This document shows positions 27,356 through 36,206 of a stretch of 64,000 bases of DNA, piece by piece. Where the stretch lies: the NCBI GenBank assembly GCA_963811265.1, contig CAWEQS010000019.1:62001-126000 (forward strand), given 5' to 3'. Both the position numbers and the translations under genes were made by a program. A model generated the notes under the pieces. The model was given only the letters and a program-made list of their open reading frames with translations. It was not told the origin of the DNA and searched no databases. Numbering within the stretch: the stretch's first letter is position 1; every line of letters starts with the position of its first letter. This DNA is from JAOUJD01 sp963811265 (GTDB lineage Bacteria > Pseudomonadota > Gammaproteobacteria > Burkholderiales > Burkholderiaceae_F).

Positions 27356-28846
27356 ATGTTGTGGCTGGCCGTCGCATTGCCCGCATTGCCCCTGCAACTG
27401 GCAGAGCGGGCGATCGAGCCCGGCCACGCGATCGCGATCGTCGAAGGCCCGCAGCAGCGCCCGCTGGTCATCCACTGCAACGACATCGCGCGCAGCCAGG
27501 GAGCGATGCCGGGAATGAAGCTCGCGGCGGCGCAGGCGCTGGTGCGCGACCTGATCGCCGTCGAACGCCACCCCGGACGCGAGCGCGACGCGCTCGCCGA
27601 ACTGGCCGCGTGGGCCTACCAGTTCTCCGGCGAGATCGTCGTGCAGCCCGACGGCGTGCTGCTCGAAACCGGCGCCAGCGAGCGGCTGTTCGGCGGGCGT
27701 TCGCGGCTCAGCCGCGCGGTGCGCGACGGGTTGCAGGCACTCGGCTATCGCGCGACGTTCGGCTATGCGGTGACGCCGCGCGCCGCGCGCGTCGTCGCGC
27801 TGGCGCGCGCACGGCGGCTGCCCTGCCCTCACCTGTTCGAGGCATCCCGGCTCGAAGGCGCCCTCGCTCCCCTGCCCTTCACGCTGCTCGGATGGGACGA
27901 GGCCGCCCTGGACACGCTGCACGCGCTCGGCCTCGCCACGATCGGCGACCTGCTCGCACTGCCGCGCGCCTCGTTCGCCCGGCGCTTCGGCCGCGAGCGG
28001 CTCGACGATCTCGACCGCCTGCTCGCGCGGCGCGCCGATCCGCAGTCGCTCTACACGCCGCCGGAGCGCTTCGCCGCGACGATCGAGCTGCCGGCCGACG
28101 TGACCGACACCGCGCAGCTGATGTTCCCGGCGCAGCGGCTGCTCGCGTCGCTCGAGGGCTTCCTGCGCGGGCGCGGATCCGGCACGACCGAATTGCGCTT
28201 CATCGTCACCCACGACCCGCGCCGCGCCAGGCCGCAGGCGCCGACCGAAATCCGGCTGACGCTCGCCGCGCCCGAGCGCGATGCAAAGCGCCTCGCCGCG
28301 CTGCTGGGCGAGCGGCTGGCCCGCGTGGCGCTGCCGGAACCCGCGGTGGCGCTCGCGCTCGGCGTCGATCGCCTGCAGCCCTTTGCCGCGCTCAACGGCA
28401 GCCTGCTGCCGCAACCCGCCGAGCCCGGCATCGACTGGCTGAAGCTCGCCGAGACGCTGCACGCGCGGCTCGGGTCCGAGCGGGTGTTCCAGCTGCAGGC
28501 GGTCGACGATCACCGGCCCGAACGGGCGTGGCGCGCGGTGCCGCTCGCGATCGACAGCCGGGGCGACCGCCCGGTCCCGCGGCCGCCGTCGCCGCGCCCG
28601 CTGCTCCTGCTGCCCTCGCCCCAGCCCTTGCCGACGCGCAACGACCAGCCGCTGTACCGCGATCCGCTGACGCTGGTCACCGGGCCGGAGCGCATCGAGT
28701 GCGGCTGGTGGGACTTCGGCAGCCCGGCCGCGCAGGCCGTGCATCGCGACTACTTCGTCGCGCGCAACGGCCGCGGGCAGTTGCTGTGGGTGTTCCGCGA
28801 ACTCGCCGCGCCGCGCGGCTGGTTCCTGCACGGCCTGTTCGCCTAG
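27356..28846 (+). CDS. imuB: mutasome protein ImuB (DNA polymerase Y family)
   Basis: A 496-residue Y-family polymerase homologue without polymerase activity that links DnaE2 to the sliding clamp and ImuA. The N-terminus (MLWLAVALPALPLQL) lacks the DxD metal ligand of active Y polymerases, as is normal for ImuB. Thumb and little-finger regions follow, with ATIGDLLALPRASFARRFG as helix-hairpin-helix. The C-terminal signature is GPERIECGWWDFG and RDYFVARNGRGQLLWVF. It is intact and reads into dnaE2 with a 14-base gap. It is separated from imuA by the inserted segment. Confidence 0.92.
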   Translation: MLWLAVALPALPLQLAERAIEPGHAIAIVEGPQQRPLVIHCNDIARSQGAMPGMKLAAAQALVRDLIAVERHPGRERDALAELAAWAYQFSGEIVVQPDGVLLETGASERLFGGRSRLSRAVRDGLQALGYRATFGYAVTPRAARVVALARARRLPCPHLFEASRLEGALAPLPFTLLGWDEAALDTLHALGLATIGDLLALPRASFARRFGRERLDDLDRLLARRADPQSLYTPPERFAATIELPADVTDTAQLMFPAQRLLASLEGFLRGRGSGTTELRFIVTHDPRRARPQAPTEIRLTLAAPERDAKRLAALLGERLARVALPEPAVALALGVDRLQPFAALNGSLLPQPAEPGIDWLKLAETLHARLGSERVFQLQAVDDHRPERAWRAVPLAIDSRGDRPVPRPPSPRPLLLLPSPQPLPTRNDQPLYRDPLTLVTGPERIECGWWDFGSPAAQAVHRDYFVARNGRGQLLWVFRELAAPRGWFLHGLFA

Positions 28847-28860
28847 CGGGCGTTGATGCC

Positions 28861-31800
28861 ATGCAGGTCCGGTACACCGAGCTGCACTGCGTCAGCAACT
28901 TCTCGTTCCTGCGCGGCGCGTCGCATCCCGAAGAACTGGTCGAGCGCGCGCTCGCGCTCGAATACGGCGGACTCGCGATCACCGACGAGTGCTCGTTCGC
29001 GGGCTCGGTGCGCGCGCACCTCGAGTTGAGGGAACTGCGCGAGAACGACGAGCCCGCGCGCTCGTTCCGCCTGATCCACGGCACCGAGATCCAGCTGACC
29101 GAGGGCGAAGGTCGTGCCGCCGTTCCCGGCGCGAAGCTCGTGCTGCTGGCGGCCACGCGCGCCGGCTACGGCAACCTGAGCCAGCTGGTGACGCTCGCGC
29201 GCCGGCAGGCCACCAAGGGCAGCTACCGGCTGAGCGCGGCCGACCTCGAGGCGAACGCCGACTGGCTGCAGGACGTGCTCGCGCTGCTGGTGCCGCTGCG
29301 CACGTGGCGCGAGCCGCTCGACGAAGCGCGCGTGCGGCGCGAGGCGCGCTGGCTGGCGGACCTCGCGCCCGGCGCGAGCTGGATCGCGTGCGAACTGACG
29401 CGCGACGCGGACGACGCGGCACGGCTCGCCGCGCTGCAGGCGATCGGCGACGCGGCCGGGCTGCCGCTCGTCGCGGCCGGCGACGTCCACATGCACGCGC
29501 GCCGCCGCCGCAAGCTCGCCGACGTGCTGACGGCCGTGCGGATGAAGACGCCGCTCGCGCAGTGCGGCCGCGCGCTGGCTCCGAATGCGGAGCGCTACCT
29601 GCGGCCGCTGTACCGGCTCGCCCGCATCTACCCCACCGAGCTGCTGATGCAGACGCAGTCGATCGCCGAGCGCTGCGCGTTCTCGCTCGACGAACTGCGC
29701 TACGAGTATCCGGAGGAGATCGTGCCCGCCGGCGAGACGCCGGCCTCGTGGCTGCGGCGCGTGACCTTCGAGGAGGCGCAGACGCGCTACCCGCAGGGCA
29801 TGCCGGAGAAGGTGAGATCCATCGTCGAGCACGAGCTCGCGCTGATCGCCGACCTGCGCTACGAGCCGTACTTCCTGACCGTCCACGACATCGTCCGCCA
29901 CGCGCGCTCGCGGGGCATCCTGTGCCAGGGGCGCGGGTCGGCGGCCAACTCCGCGGTCTGCTACTGCCTCGGCATCACCGAGGTCGACCCGGCGCGCATG
30001 TCGGTGCTGTTCGAGCGCTTCATCAGCAAGGAACGCAACGAGCCGCCGGACATCGACGTCGACTTCGAGCACCAGCGGCGCGAAGAGGTGATGCAGTACA
30101 TCTACGCCAGGTACGGCCGGCACCGCGCGGCGCTGACGGCGGCGCTGCACACGTACCGGCCGAAGGGCGCGCTGCGCGACGTCGGCAAGGCGCTCGGGCT
30201 GTCGCTCGACCAGGTCGACAAGCTCGCCGGCACCATGGCGTGGTGGGACGGGCGCAAGATCATTCCGCAGCGGCTCGAGGAAGCGGGCTTCGACCCCGGC
30301 CACCCGGTCATCGCCGAACTCGCCGCGCTCGCGCAGGAGGTGATCGGCTTCCCGCGCCACCTGTCGCAGCACTCCGGCGGCTTCGTGATCGCGCGCGACC
30401 GCCTCGACCGCCTGGTGCCGATCGAGAACGCGGCGATGGACGAGCGCACCGTCATCCAGTGGGACAAGGACGACCTCGACGCGCTCGGCCTGCTGAAGAT
30501 CGACGTCCTCGCGCTCGGCATGCTCTCCTGCGTCCGCCGCGCGCTCGACCACGTCACCCGGTTCCGGAAATCGGGCGCTTCTGAAAAATGCGACCTCGAT
30601 TTGTCGTCGCCCCTGCAGGCCGTGATCGGAAAGTCGGGGTCAGACCACGAATTCCGGCTGCGGCTGCAGGACATCCCGTCGGAGTGCCCGCAGGTGTACG
30701 ACATGCTGTGCCGGGGCGACTCGCTGGGCGTGTTCCAGGTGGAGTCGCGCGCGCAGATGAACATGCTGCCGCGGCTCGCGCCGCGCTGCTTCTACGACCT
30801 GGTGATCGAGACGGCGATCGTGCGGCCGGGGCCGATCCAGGGCGGGATGGTGCATCCGTACCTGCGACGGCGGCAGAAGCTCGAGCCGGTCACGTATCCG
30901 TCGGAGGCGGTCAAGGGCGTGCTCGAGCGCACGCTCGGCGTGTCGATCTTCCAGGAGCAGGTGATGCAGCTGGCGGTCGTCGCGGCGGGCTTCACGCCGG
31001 GCGAGGCCGACAAGCTGCGCCGCGCGATGGCCGCGTGGAAGCGCAAGGGCGGCATCGGGCCGTTCCGCGACAAGCTCATCAGCGGCATGCTGGCGCGCGG
31101 CTACACCGCCGAGTACGCGGAACAGATCTACCGGCAGATCCAGGGCTTCGGCGAATACGGCTTCCCCGAGAGCCACGCCGCGAGCTTCGCCCTGCTGGTG
31201 TACGTGTCGTCGTGGCTGAAGTGCCACGAGCCGGCCGCGTTCTGCGCGGCGCTGCTCGACTCGCAGCCCCTCGGCTTCTACGCGCCGGCGCAGATCGTGC
31301 GCGACGCGATGAACCACGGCGTGGAAGTCCGGCCGATCGACGTCACGGTGAGCGACTGGAACTGCATGCTGGAGCCGTCGACCGCCGACCGCTCGAAGCC
31401 CGCCGTGCGCCTCGGCCTCGAACTCGTCGCGGGCCTGCCGGAAGCCGCCGGCGAACGGATCGTGGCCGCGCGCCGCGAAGCGCCCTTCGCCGATGCGCAG
31501 GACCTCGCGCGCCGTGCCCGGCTCCATCGCGGCGAGACCAGCGCCCTCGCGCAGGCCGATGCGCTGGCCACCCTCACCGGCCACCGCCGCCGCGCGCTGT
31601 GGGCCACGCTCGGCGTCGACGCCGACGCGCCGCGCGCCGCGCCGCTCGCCGCCGCCACCGCCGCCGAACCGCAGGTCGACCTGCTGCCGCCGACCGAAGG
31701 CCAGGACATCGTCGCCGACTACCACCACACGGCGCTGACGCTGCGCCGCCATCCGCTCGCGCTGCTGCGCGACCGCTTCGACGCCAGGGGCTACCTGTCG

Positions 31801-32124
31801 GCCGAGCAGATCGGCCGCGCGCGCGACCAGCAGCGGGTGCGCACCACCGGCATCGTGACCTGCCGCCAGCGCCCGAGCACCGCGAGCGGCGTCACCTTCA
31901 TCACGATCGAGGACGAGACCGGCACGGTGAACGTGGTGGTGTGGAAGACGACCGGCGAGAAGTACCGGCGCGCGATGCTGGGTTCGACGCTGCTGACGGT
32001 GTACGGCCACGTCGAGCGCGTGACGAGCGGCGTCACGCCGATCGTGCACCTGATCGCGTCACGCCTCGAGGATCACTCGCCGCTGCTGGGCGAACTCACG
32101 GTCGCGAGCCGGGACTTCCACTAG
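28861..32124 (+). CDS. dnaE2: error-prone DNA polymerase DnaE2
   Basis: A 1087-residue C-family polymerase that performs SOS mutagenic synthesis. ATG 28861 (MQVRYTELHCVSNFSFLRGA) is the family start; the frame extending back through imuB is a shadow. The PHP domain covers about residues 1-250. PDIDVDFEHQRREEVMQYIY carries the catalytic aspartates, GVFQVESRAQM and GEYGFPESHAASFALLVYVS follow, and the OB fold ends the protein (TFITIEDETGTVNVVVWK). Residues about 568-598 are a 30-codon in-frame insertion with a repeat-like sequence not normal for the family. The stop overlaps the convergent reductase-like gene by four bases. Confidence 0.93.
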   Translation: MQVRYTELHCVSNFSFLRGASHPEELVERALALEYGGLAITDECSFAGSVRAHLELRELRENDEPARSFRLIHGTEIQLTEGEGRAAVPGAKLVLLAATRAGYGNLSQLVTLARRQATKGSYRLSAADLEANADWLQDVLALLVPLRTWREPLDEARVRREARWLADLAPGASWIACELTRDADDAARLAALQAIGDAAGLPLVAAGDVHMHARRRRKLADVLTAVRMKTPLAQCGRALAPNAERYLRPLYRLARIYPTELLMQTQSIAERCAFSLDELRYEYPEEIVPAGETPASWLRRVTFEEAQTRYPQGMPEKVRSIVEHELALIADLRYEPYFLTVHDIVRHARSRGILCQGRGSAANSAVCYCLGITEVDPARMSVLFERFISKERNEPPDIDVDFEHQRREEVMQYIYARYGRHRAALTAALHTYRPKGALRDVGKALGLSLDQVDKLAGTMAWWDGRKIIPQRLEEAGFDPGHPVIAELAALAQEVIGFPRHLSQHSGGFVIARDRLDRLVPIENAAMDERTVIQWDKDDLDALGLLKIDVLALGMLSCVRRALDHVTRFRKSGASEKCDLDLSSPLQAVIGKSGSDHEFRLRLQDIPSECPQVYDMLCRGDSLGVFQVESRAQMNMLPRLAPRCFYDLVIETAIVRPGPIQGGMVHPYLRRRQKLEPVTYPSEAVKGVLERTLGVSIFQEQVMQLAVVAAGFTPGEADKLRRAMAAWKRKGGIGPFRDKLISGMLARGYTAEYAEQIYRQIQGFGEYGFPESHAASFALLVYVSSWLKCHEPAAFCAALLDSQPLGFYAPAQIVRDAMNHGVEVRPIDVTVSDWNCMLEPSTADRSKPAVRLGLELVAGLPEAAGERIVAARREAPFADAQDLARRARLHRGETSALAQADALATLTGHRRRALWATLGVDADAPRAAPLAAATAAEPQVDLLPPTEGQDIVADYHHTALTLRRHPLALLRDRFDARGYLSAEQIGRARDQQRVRTTGIVTCRQRPSTASGVTFITIEDETGTVNVVVWKTTGEKYRRAMLGSTLLTVYGHVERVTSGVTPIVHLIASRLEDHSPLLGELTVASRDFH
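30562..30657 (+). repeat. 90-bp in-frame insertion in dnaE2 with REP-like core
   Basis: The hexamer TTCCGG occurs at 30562-30567 and again at 30652-30657, exactly 90 bases apart, like a target-site duplication around an insert. The ends are inverted (CCGGAAATCG and CGAATTCCGG). The segment includes TCGGGGTCAGACCACGAATT, resembling a palindromic repeat core seen near RAYT transposases. It is less GC-rich than dnaE2 and adds 30 codons (GASEKCDLDLSSPLQAVIGK region) without breaking the frame. Confidence 0.6.
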
Positions 32125-34313
32125 GCCTTGCGCGCGACTGACCTGACGGTACGCGCCCGTGACGCGGGCTTGCGCGCAGGGGAGGTCTTCGGGCCGGCAC
32201 CGCGCTTGGAACGCGCCGCTGCGGGACGCGGGGCCGCGCCGGCCTTCTTCGCGCGGGCCTCGGCGCGGGCGTGCGCCCGTGCGCGGCGCGCCCGCTCGGC
32301 CAGTGCGAGGTCGCGCACGCGCGCGATGTCGTCGTCCGAGAACGGCCCGTTCACCCCCGAGATCGCGGCCAGCTTCATGCCGTGCTTCAGCCCCAGCTTG
32401 TAGATCTCGCGCACCTTTTCCCACTCGATCGCGCGGCCGACGGTGAAGTTCTCGAAACGGCCTTCGAGCGCCAGCACGATGGTCTCGGCCAGGCAGGCGT
32501 AGGCGACGTTCTTCGGCAGGCCGATGTTCTTCATCGACACGTCGCCCGGCAGCTCGATCTCGCCGGACTCGATCACCAGCACGTCTGGTCGCTTGGCCAC
32601 CTCTTCCGGCGGCAGATCCAGCGGCCGTGCGACATCGGTGATGACGCAGCCGGGCTTGACCTTCATGATGTCGAGGATCTTCTTGCCGGCGCCCGAGGTG
32701 GCGGTGACGATCATGTCCATGTCGGCAATGTCCTTGTCGGCGCGCGCCGACAGGAACATCTTCGCCTGTGGCGTCTCCTTCAGGATCGACTCCTTCAGCG
32801 CCAGCAGCTTGGCGGTCTCGGGCGAGACCATGTAGACCTCCTCCGCCACCTGGACCAGCAGCCGCGCGCACACCGAGCCGATGGCGCCGGTGGCCCCCAC
32901 CACCATCGCCTTGAACTTCACCTTCTCTCTGCCGTTTGGCCGCGGCACCAGGCCGAGCTTGAGCACGGCGTCGTGCGCGGCCCACAGCGCACCGGAGGCG
33001 GAGTAGCTGTTGCCGGTCGTGATGGGCAGCGGCGCGCGCTTGGCCACCGTGGCGCCGGCGTCGCCCACCACCTTGGTGAAGGCGCCCAGCCCCATGATCT
33101 GCGCGCCGAGCTTCCTGGCGATCCGGGCCGCGTCGAGCAGCCGCCGGTAGGTGAACTCGGGGCTGCGGCTCATGATCTCGCGCGGCGTGCCGCCGACCGA
33201 GATCAGCCAGCCCTCGGCCTCCACGCCGGTGGGCGAGCGGATGCCGGTGACGTGCGAGTACACGAACGGTGGCGCGTAGGCCATGATCTTCTCGAGCGAG
33301 TCCATGAACACCGGCGGCGACACGCGCGACAGCAGGTCGATCTGCTTGATTGTCTTGAAGTACTCCTGCGACAGCGGATGGATCACGAAGGCGAAGCGGT
33401 TGACGCGGCGGAAGCCGTTCGGATAGATGACGCGCGGCTCGATGCCGAGGCCGGTAATGATCTCGAGGTAGTCGTCCTCGAGCAGCTCGTCCGGCTGCTT
33501 GCCGGTGGCAGCGATGATCATCGCGTCCAGCAGGTTGGGCGCCAGGACGTGGTCGAACAGGAACGGCGCCGCGTCGACGATCAGGTTGACGCCCTTGTCG
33601 CGGAACTGCTCGATGCGCTCGTCGTTGACCGTGCTGGTGATGATGGTCTTGCCGGCCAGGTCCTCGAGGCCGAAGCCGTCCAGCTCGTGCACGGGGGCGA
33701 CGATCACGGTGGCGTTCTGCATCGCCTTTCTAAGCACGTACCTGCTCCAGTCGCTCAGCACGCCCTCGGCCAGCACGCGCGGTGGTTCCCAGCGCGACAC
33801 GTAGTGCGCGCCGCGCTGGTAGAGCGCAAGCGCATCGAGCGAGGTCAGCAGCTTGGGCACGCCCAGTTGCAGCACCGGGTCGGCGAACTGGAAGTTGTCG
33901 GTGTACTCGGCCATCGAAGCGGCCAGCTTCTGGTTCGCGATGCCCGAGAAGAACAGCACCTTGGCGTTGTTGAAGTACTGGCCCAGCGCGATCTGCGCGT
34001 GGCGCACTGCCCACTCGAGGAAGATCTCGCCCAACCGCTCGCCGCTCGTCACCGGGCTCGCCTTGACCTTGGCCGCGAGGCGGACCGCGTCCTGCGCTTG
34101 CCGCCGCAGCCAGCCGCCGCCGTTGCCCTCCTTGGCCACGCCCAGGCCGATCGCATCGGCCTTGCCGTCCCATCGCCTGACCAGCTTCTCCGCCGTGGCC
34201 AGGCTGCCGTCGGTGCCGAGCCGGCGCACCGTCAGGTGCTCGCCGAGGAACTGTGTTGTGAACCTGAAGTCCTGGTTGCTCGCGCCAAGGCTGATGCTGA
34301 TCACGTTCTTCAT
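32121..34313 (-). CDS. acyl-ACP-reductase-like (AAR family) dehydrogenase with extra N-terminal domain and cationic tail
   Basis: A 730-residue protein. Residues about 307-660 resemble long-chain acyl-[ACP] reductases of cyanobacteria: FVIHPLSQEYFK, LGAFTKV at 409, TTGNSYSA at 432, the Rossmann loop GATGAIGS at 473, and YACLAETIVLALEG with Cys607 at the place of the AAR catalytic cysteine. FENFTVGR and the helix EKVREIYKLGLKHGMKLAAI also match. This suggests NADPH reduction of acyl thioesters to aldehydes. Residues 1-306 form an extra domain I cannot place. Residues 675-730 are an Ala/Arg/Lys-rich tail like histone H1. It is divergent from the alcohol dehydrogenase with 129 bases between. The substrate is inferred only. 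Confidence 0.68.
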   Translation of the reverse strand: MKNVISISLGASNQDFRFTTQFLGEHLTVRRLGTDGSLATAEKLVRRWDGKADAIGLGVAKEGNGGGWLRRQAQDAVRLAAKVKASPVTSGERLGEIFLEWAVRHAQIALGQYFNNAKVLFFSGIANQKLAASMAEYTDNFQFADPVLQLGVPKLLTSLDALALYQRGAHYVSRWEPPRVLAEGVLSDWSRYVLRKAMQNATVIVAPVHELDGFGLEDLAGKTIITSTVNDERIEQFRDKGVNLIVDAAPFLFDHVLAPNLLDAMIIAATGKQPDELLEDDYLEIITGLGIEPRVIYPNGFRRVNRFAFVIHPLSQEYFKTIKQIDLLSRVSPPVFMDSLEKIMAYAPPFVYSHVTGIRSPTGVEAEGWLISVGGTPREIMSRSPEFTYRRLLDAARIARKLGAQIMGLGAFTKVVGDAGATVAKRAPLPITTGNSYSASGALWAAHDAVLKLGLVPRPNGREKVKFKAMVVGATGAIGSVCARLLVQVAEEVYMVSPETAKLLALKESILKETPQAKMFLSARADKDIADMDMIVTATSGAGKKILDIMKVKPGCVITDVARPLDLPPEEVAKRPDVLVIESGEIELPGDVSMKNIGLPKNVAYACLAETIVLALEGRFENFTVGRAIEWEKVREIYKLGLKHGMKLAAISGVNGPFSDDDIARVRDLALAERARRARAHARAEARAKKAGAAPRPAAARSKRGAGPKTSPARKPASRARTVRSVARKA

Positions 34314-34442
34314 GATTTTTCCGTGACGGACGGGTGTCTCCTGAGCAGACTTGATCGTGCCCAGCAGGTTGGAATGGCTAGCGACGCGCTCTGGAGCGCG
34401 CCTGCACCTCGCAGTCAAGCACAGTGAATACGGAGGCCCTTG

Positions 34443-35802
34443 ATGACGAACAGGCTTGGCGACTTGACCCGCACAATCGGGCTGCCCGTGGTCAAGAAGG
34501 CGGCCGGCGTGGCCACGCGCCTGCTGCCGATCCCGCAGCCGACCTTGCTGGTCGGCCCCGGCGCGAGCGCGCGGCTGGGCCAGGCGATCGGCGCCTTTGG
34601 CCACCGCAAGATCCTCGTCGTGACCGACGGCATCATCGCCAAGCTCGGCCTGATGAAGGCCTGCCTGGACGCGCTGCAGGCCGGCGGAACCGCCGTGCTC
34701 GTCTACGACGAGATCACGCCGGATGCGCCGATCCCGCTGATCGAGAAAGGCATCGACCTGTACCGCCGCAAGGGCTGCGACGCGATCCTCGCCTTCGGCG
34801 GCGGCTCGGTGATGGATGCGGCCAAGACCATCGGCCTGGCCGCCGCGAACAACAAGCACCCGCGCAAGCTGGTCGGCTACTTCAAGGGCCTGTATGCGCC
34901 GCCGCCGCTGTACGCGGTTCCGACCACCGCCGGCACCGGGTCCGAGGTCACGGTCGCCGCGGTGATCTCCGACCCCGAGCACGAGCGCAAGCTGGTGATC
35001 GCCGACACGCGCATCGTGCCGCAGATGGCCGCGCTGGACCCGCTGCTGATGGCAGGACTGCCGCCGGCAGTGACCGCCGCCACCGGCATGGACGCGCTGA
35101 CGCACGCGGTGGAGGCCTACCTCGGAGATTGGTCGACCGAGTTCACCGACCGCATGGCGCTGTCGGCGGTGGCGATGATCTTCGAGAACCTGCCGCGCGC
35201 CCATGACCGCGGCGACGACCTGGTGGCCCGCGAGCAGATGGCGCTGGCCTCCACTTACGCCGGCATGGCATTCACCCGCGCCAACGTCGGCAACGTGCAC
35301 GCGATCGCACACCAGCTCGGCGGCAAGTACCACACGCCGCATGGCCTGGCCAATGCGATCATGCTGCCGCACGTGCTGCGCTTCTCGGCCATCGCGACGG
35401 TCGGCCGGCTGGCTACGCTTGGCGCTGCGCGCCAGGGTGGGTCGCATTGGCGATTCGCGCGAGGAGCTGGCGCGCAAGTTCCTCGACGGCGTGGACACTC
35501 TCAGCCGCACGGTCGGCATACCGCGCACGCTGGAGGCGCTGCGCGAAGCCGACATTCCGGCCCTGGCCAAGGCTGCCTGCCAGGAGGCCGATGCCAACTA
35601 CCCAGTGCCGCGCGTGATGCTGCAGGCCGACTGTGAGGCGCTGCTGCGCATGGTGCTGCCGGCGCCCGGCGCTCGGGTGTCGAAGGCCGCGAAGGCCGGG
35701 TCGTCGAAGTCGGCGCAGCCGGCCGCCCGCAAGGCGAGCGCGCGCAAGGTCGCGCCGGCGCGACCCGCGCGGCGCCGCACCGCAGCGCGCACTGCGGCGT
35801 GA
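34443..35802 (+). CDS. iron-containing alcohol dehydrogenase with cationic tail, frameshifted
   Basis: A group III metal-dependent alcohol dehydrogenase that interconverts alcohols and aldehydes with NAD(P)H. GGGSVMDAAKTIGLA binds the cofactor, PTTAGTGSEVT follows, and the metal ligands lie in ATGMDALTHAVEAYL and HAIAHQLGGKYHTPHGLANA. The frame breaks near 35415-35425; removing one base joins VGRLAT to LALRARVGRIGDSREELARKF, giving about 452 residues. The C-terminal ~47 residues (RVSKAAKAGSSKSAQPAARK and on) are Ala/Lys/Arg-rich, like the tail of the divergent reductase-like gene. ATG 34443 follows GGAGG by six bases. Alcohol formation from the neighbour's aldehyde is an attractive inference. 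Confidence 0.82.
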
Positions 35803-35900
35803 GGGGAACGCTGGCCGATGTCCAGCCTTTGCTGACGCAACTCACGCAGGAACTCGAACGGGCCAGGGCACTGCTGGAGATCGAGCGCCGCCGCTGTTGA
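35799..35900 (+). CDS. possible 33-residue coiled peptide overlapping the alcohol dehydrogenase stop
   Basis: A GTG at 35799 overlaps the dehydrogenase TGA in a GTGA arrangement. It opens a 33-codon frame, MRGTLADVQPLLTQLTQELE then RARALLEIERRRC, with a heptad-like Leu pattern. The overlap resembles true operon junctions in this genome, but the length is small and I know no homologue. It may be only chance. Confidence 0.25.
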   Translation: MRGTLADVQPLLTQLTQELERARALLEIERRRC

Positions 35901-36206
35901 AGGCATCAGGCCCGTGAGTCGATCCGCAAGAAGCCCGGGCCCGGAGGCGTCTGCGTACTGACGTAGATTGCTCGCCCTCGCGGTCCGCTTCCGGGCGGTT
36001 TTTTCAGCGTCCCGCGGCGTGACATTTCGCGCATCGGGACATAGCGCCCTCTTCCGGCACCAGCAACCTGGCGCACACGGCCTCATAGGCGCGCTTGAGC
36101 GGGGCGGGCGATGCTCAACAACTGACTGGCTCTGGACCGACCCTCAACCAACGCCCGGCAAGGTCCGGCCCATGCAGGGATCGGCCATGTCGCCCGCTTC
36201 CGCGCC
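35901..36206. other. intergenic region between alcohol dehydrogenase and LysR gene
   Basis: About 300 bases with convergent genes on both sides and no convincing gene. It contains the hairpin and T-run at 35985-36004 described separately. The rest holds no repeat, tRNA or clear promoter that I can see. Confidence 0.35.
35985..36004 (+). terminator. weak rho-independent terminator
   Basis: CCGC and GCGG pair around TTCCGG and are followed by six T (35999-36004). The stem is only four to five pairs, but the T-run and position downstream of the alcohol dehydrogenase make it the likely end of that transcript. Confidence 0.45.

Noticed and set aside
27361..28860. Upstream extension of the dnaE2 frame through imuB
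   Set aside because: It reads as Arg/Ala-rich nonsense in another frame of imuB; DnaE2 similarity begins at ATG 28861.
34314..35597. Upstream extension of the reductase-like frame across the alcohol dehydrogenase gene
   Set aside because: It is antisense to a recognised dehydrogenase and has no conserved features; the real start is at 34313.
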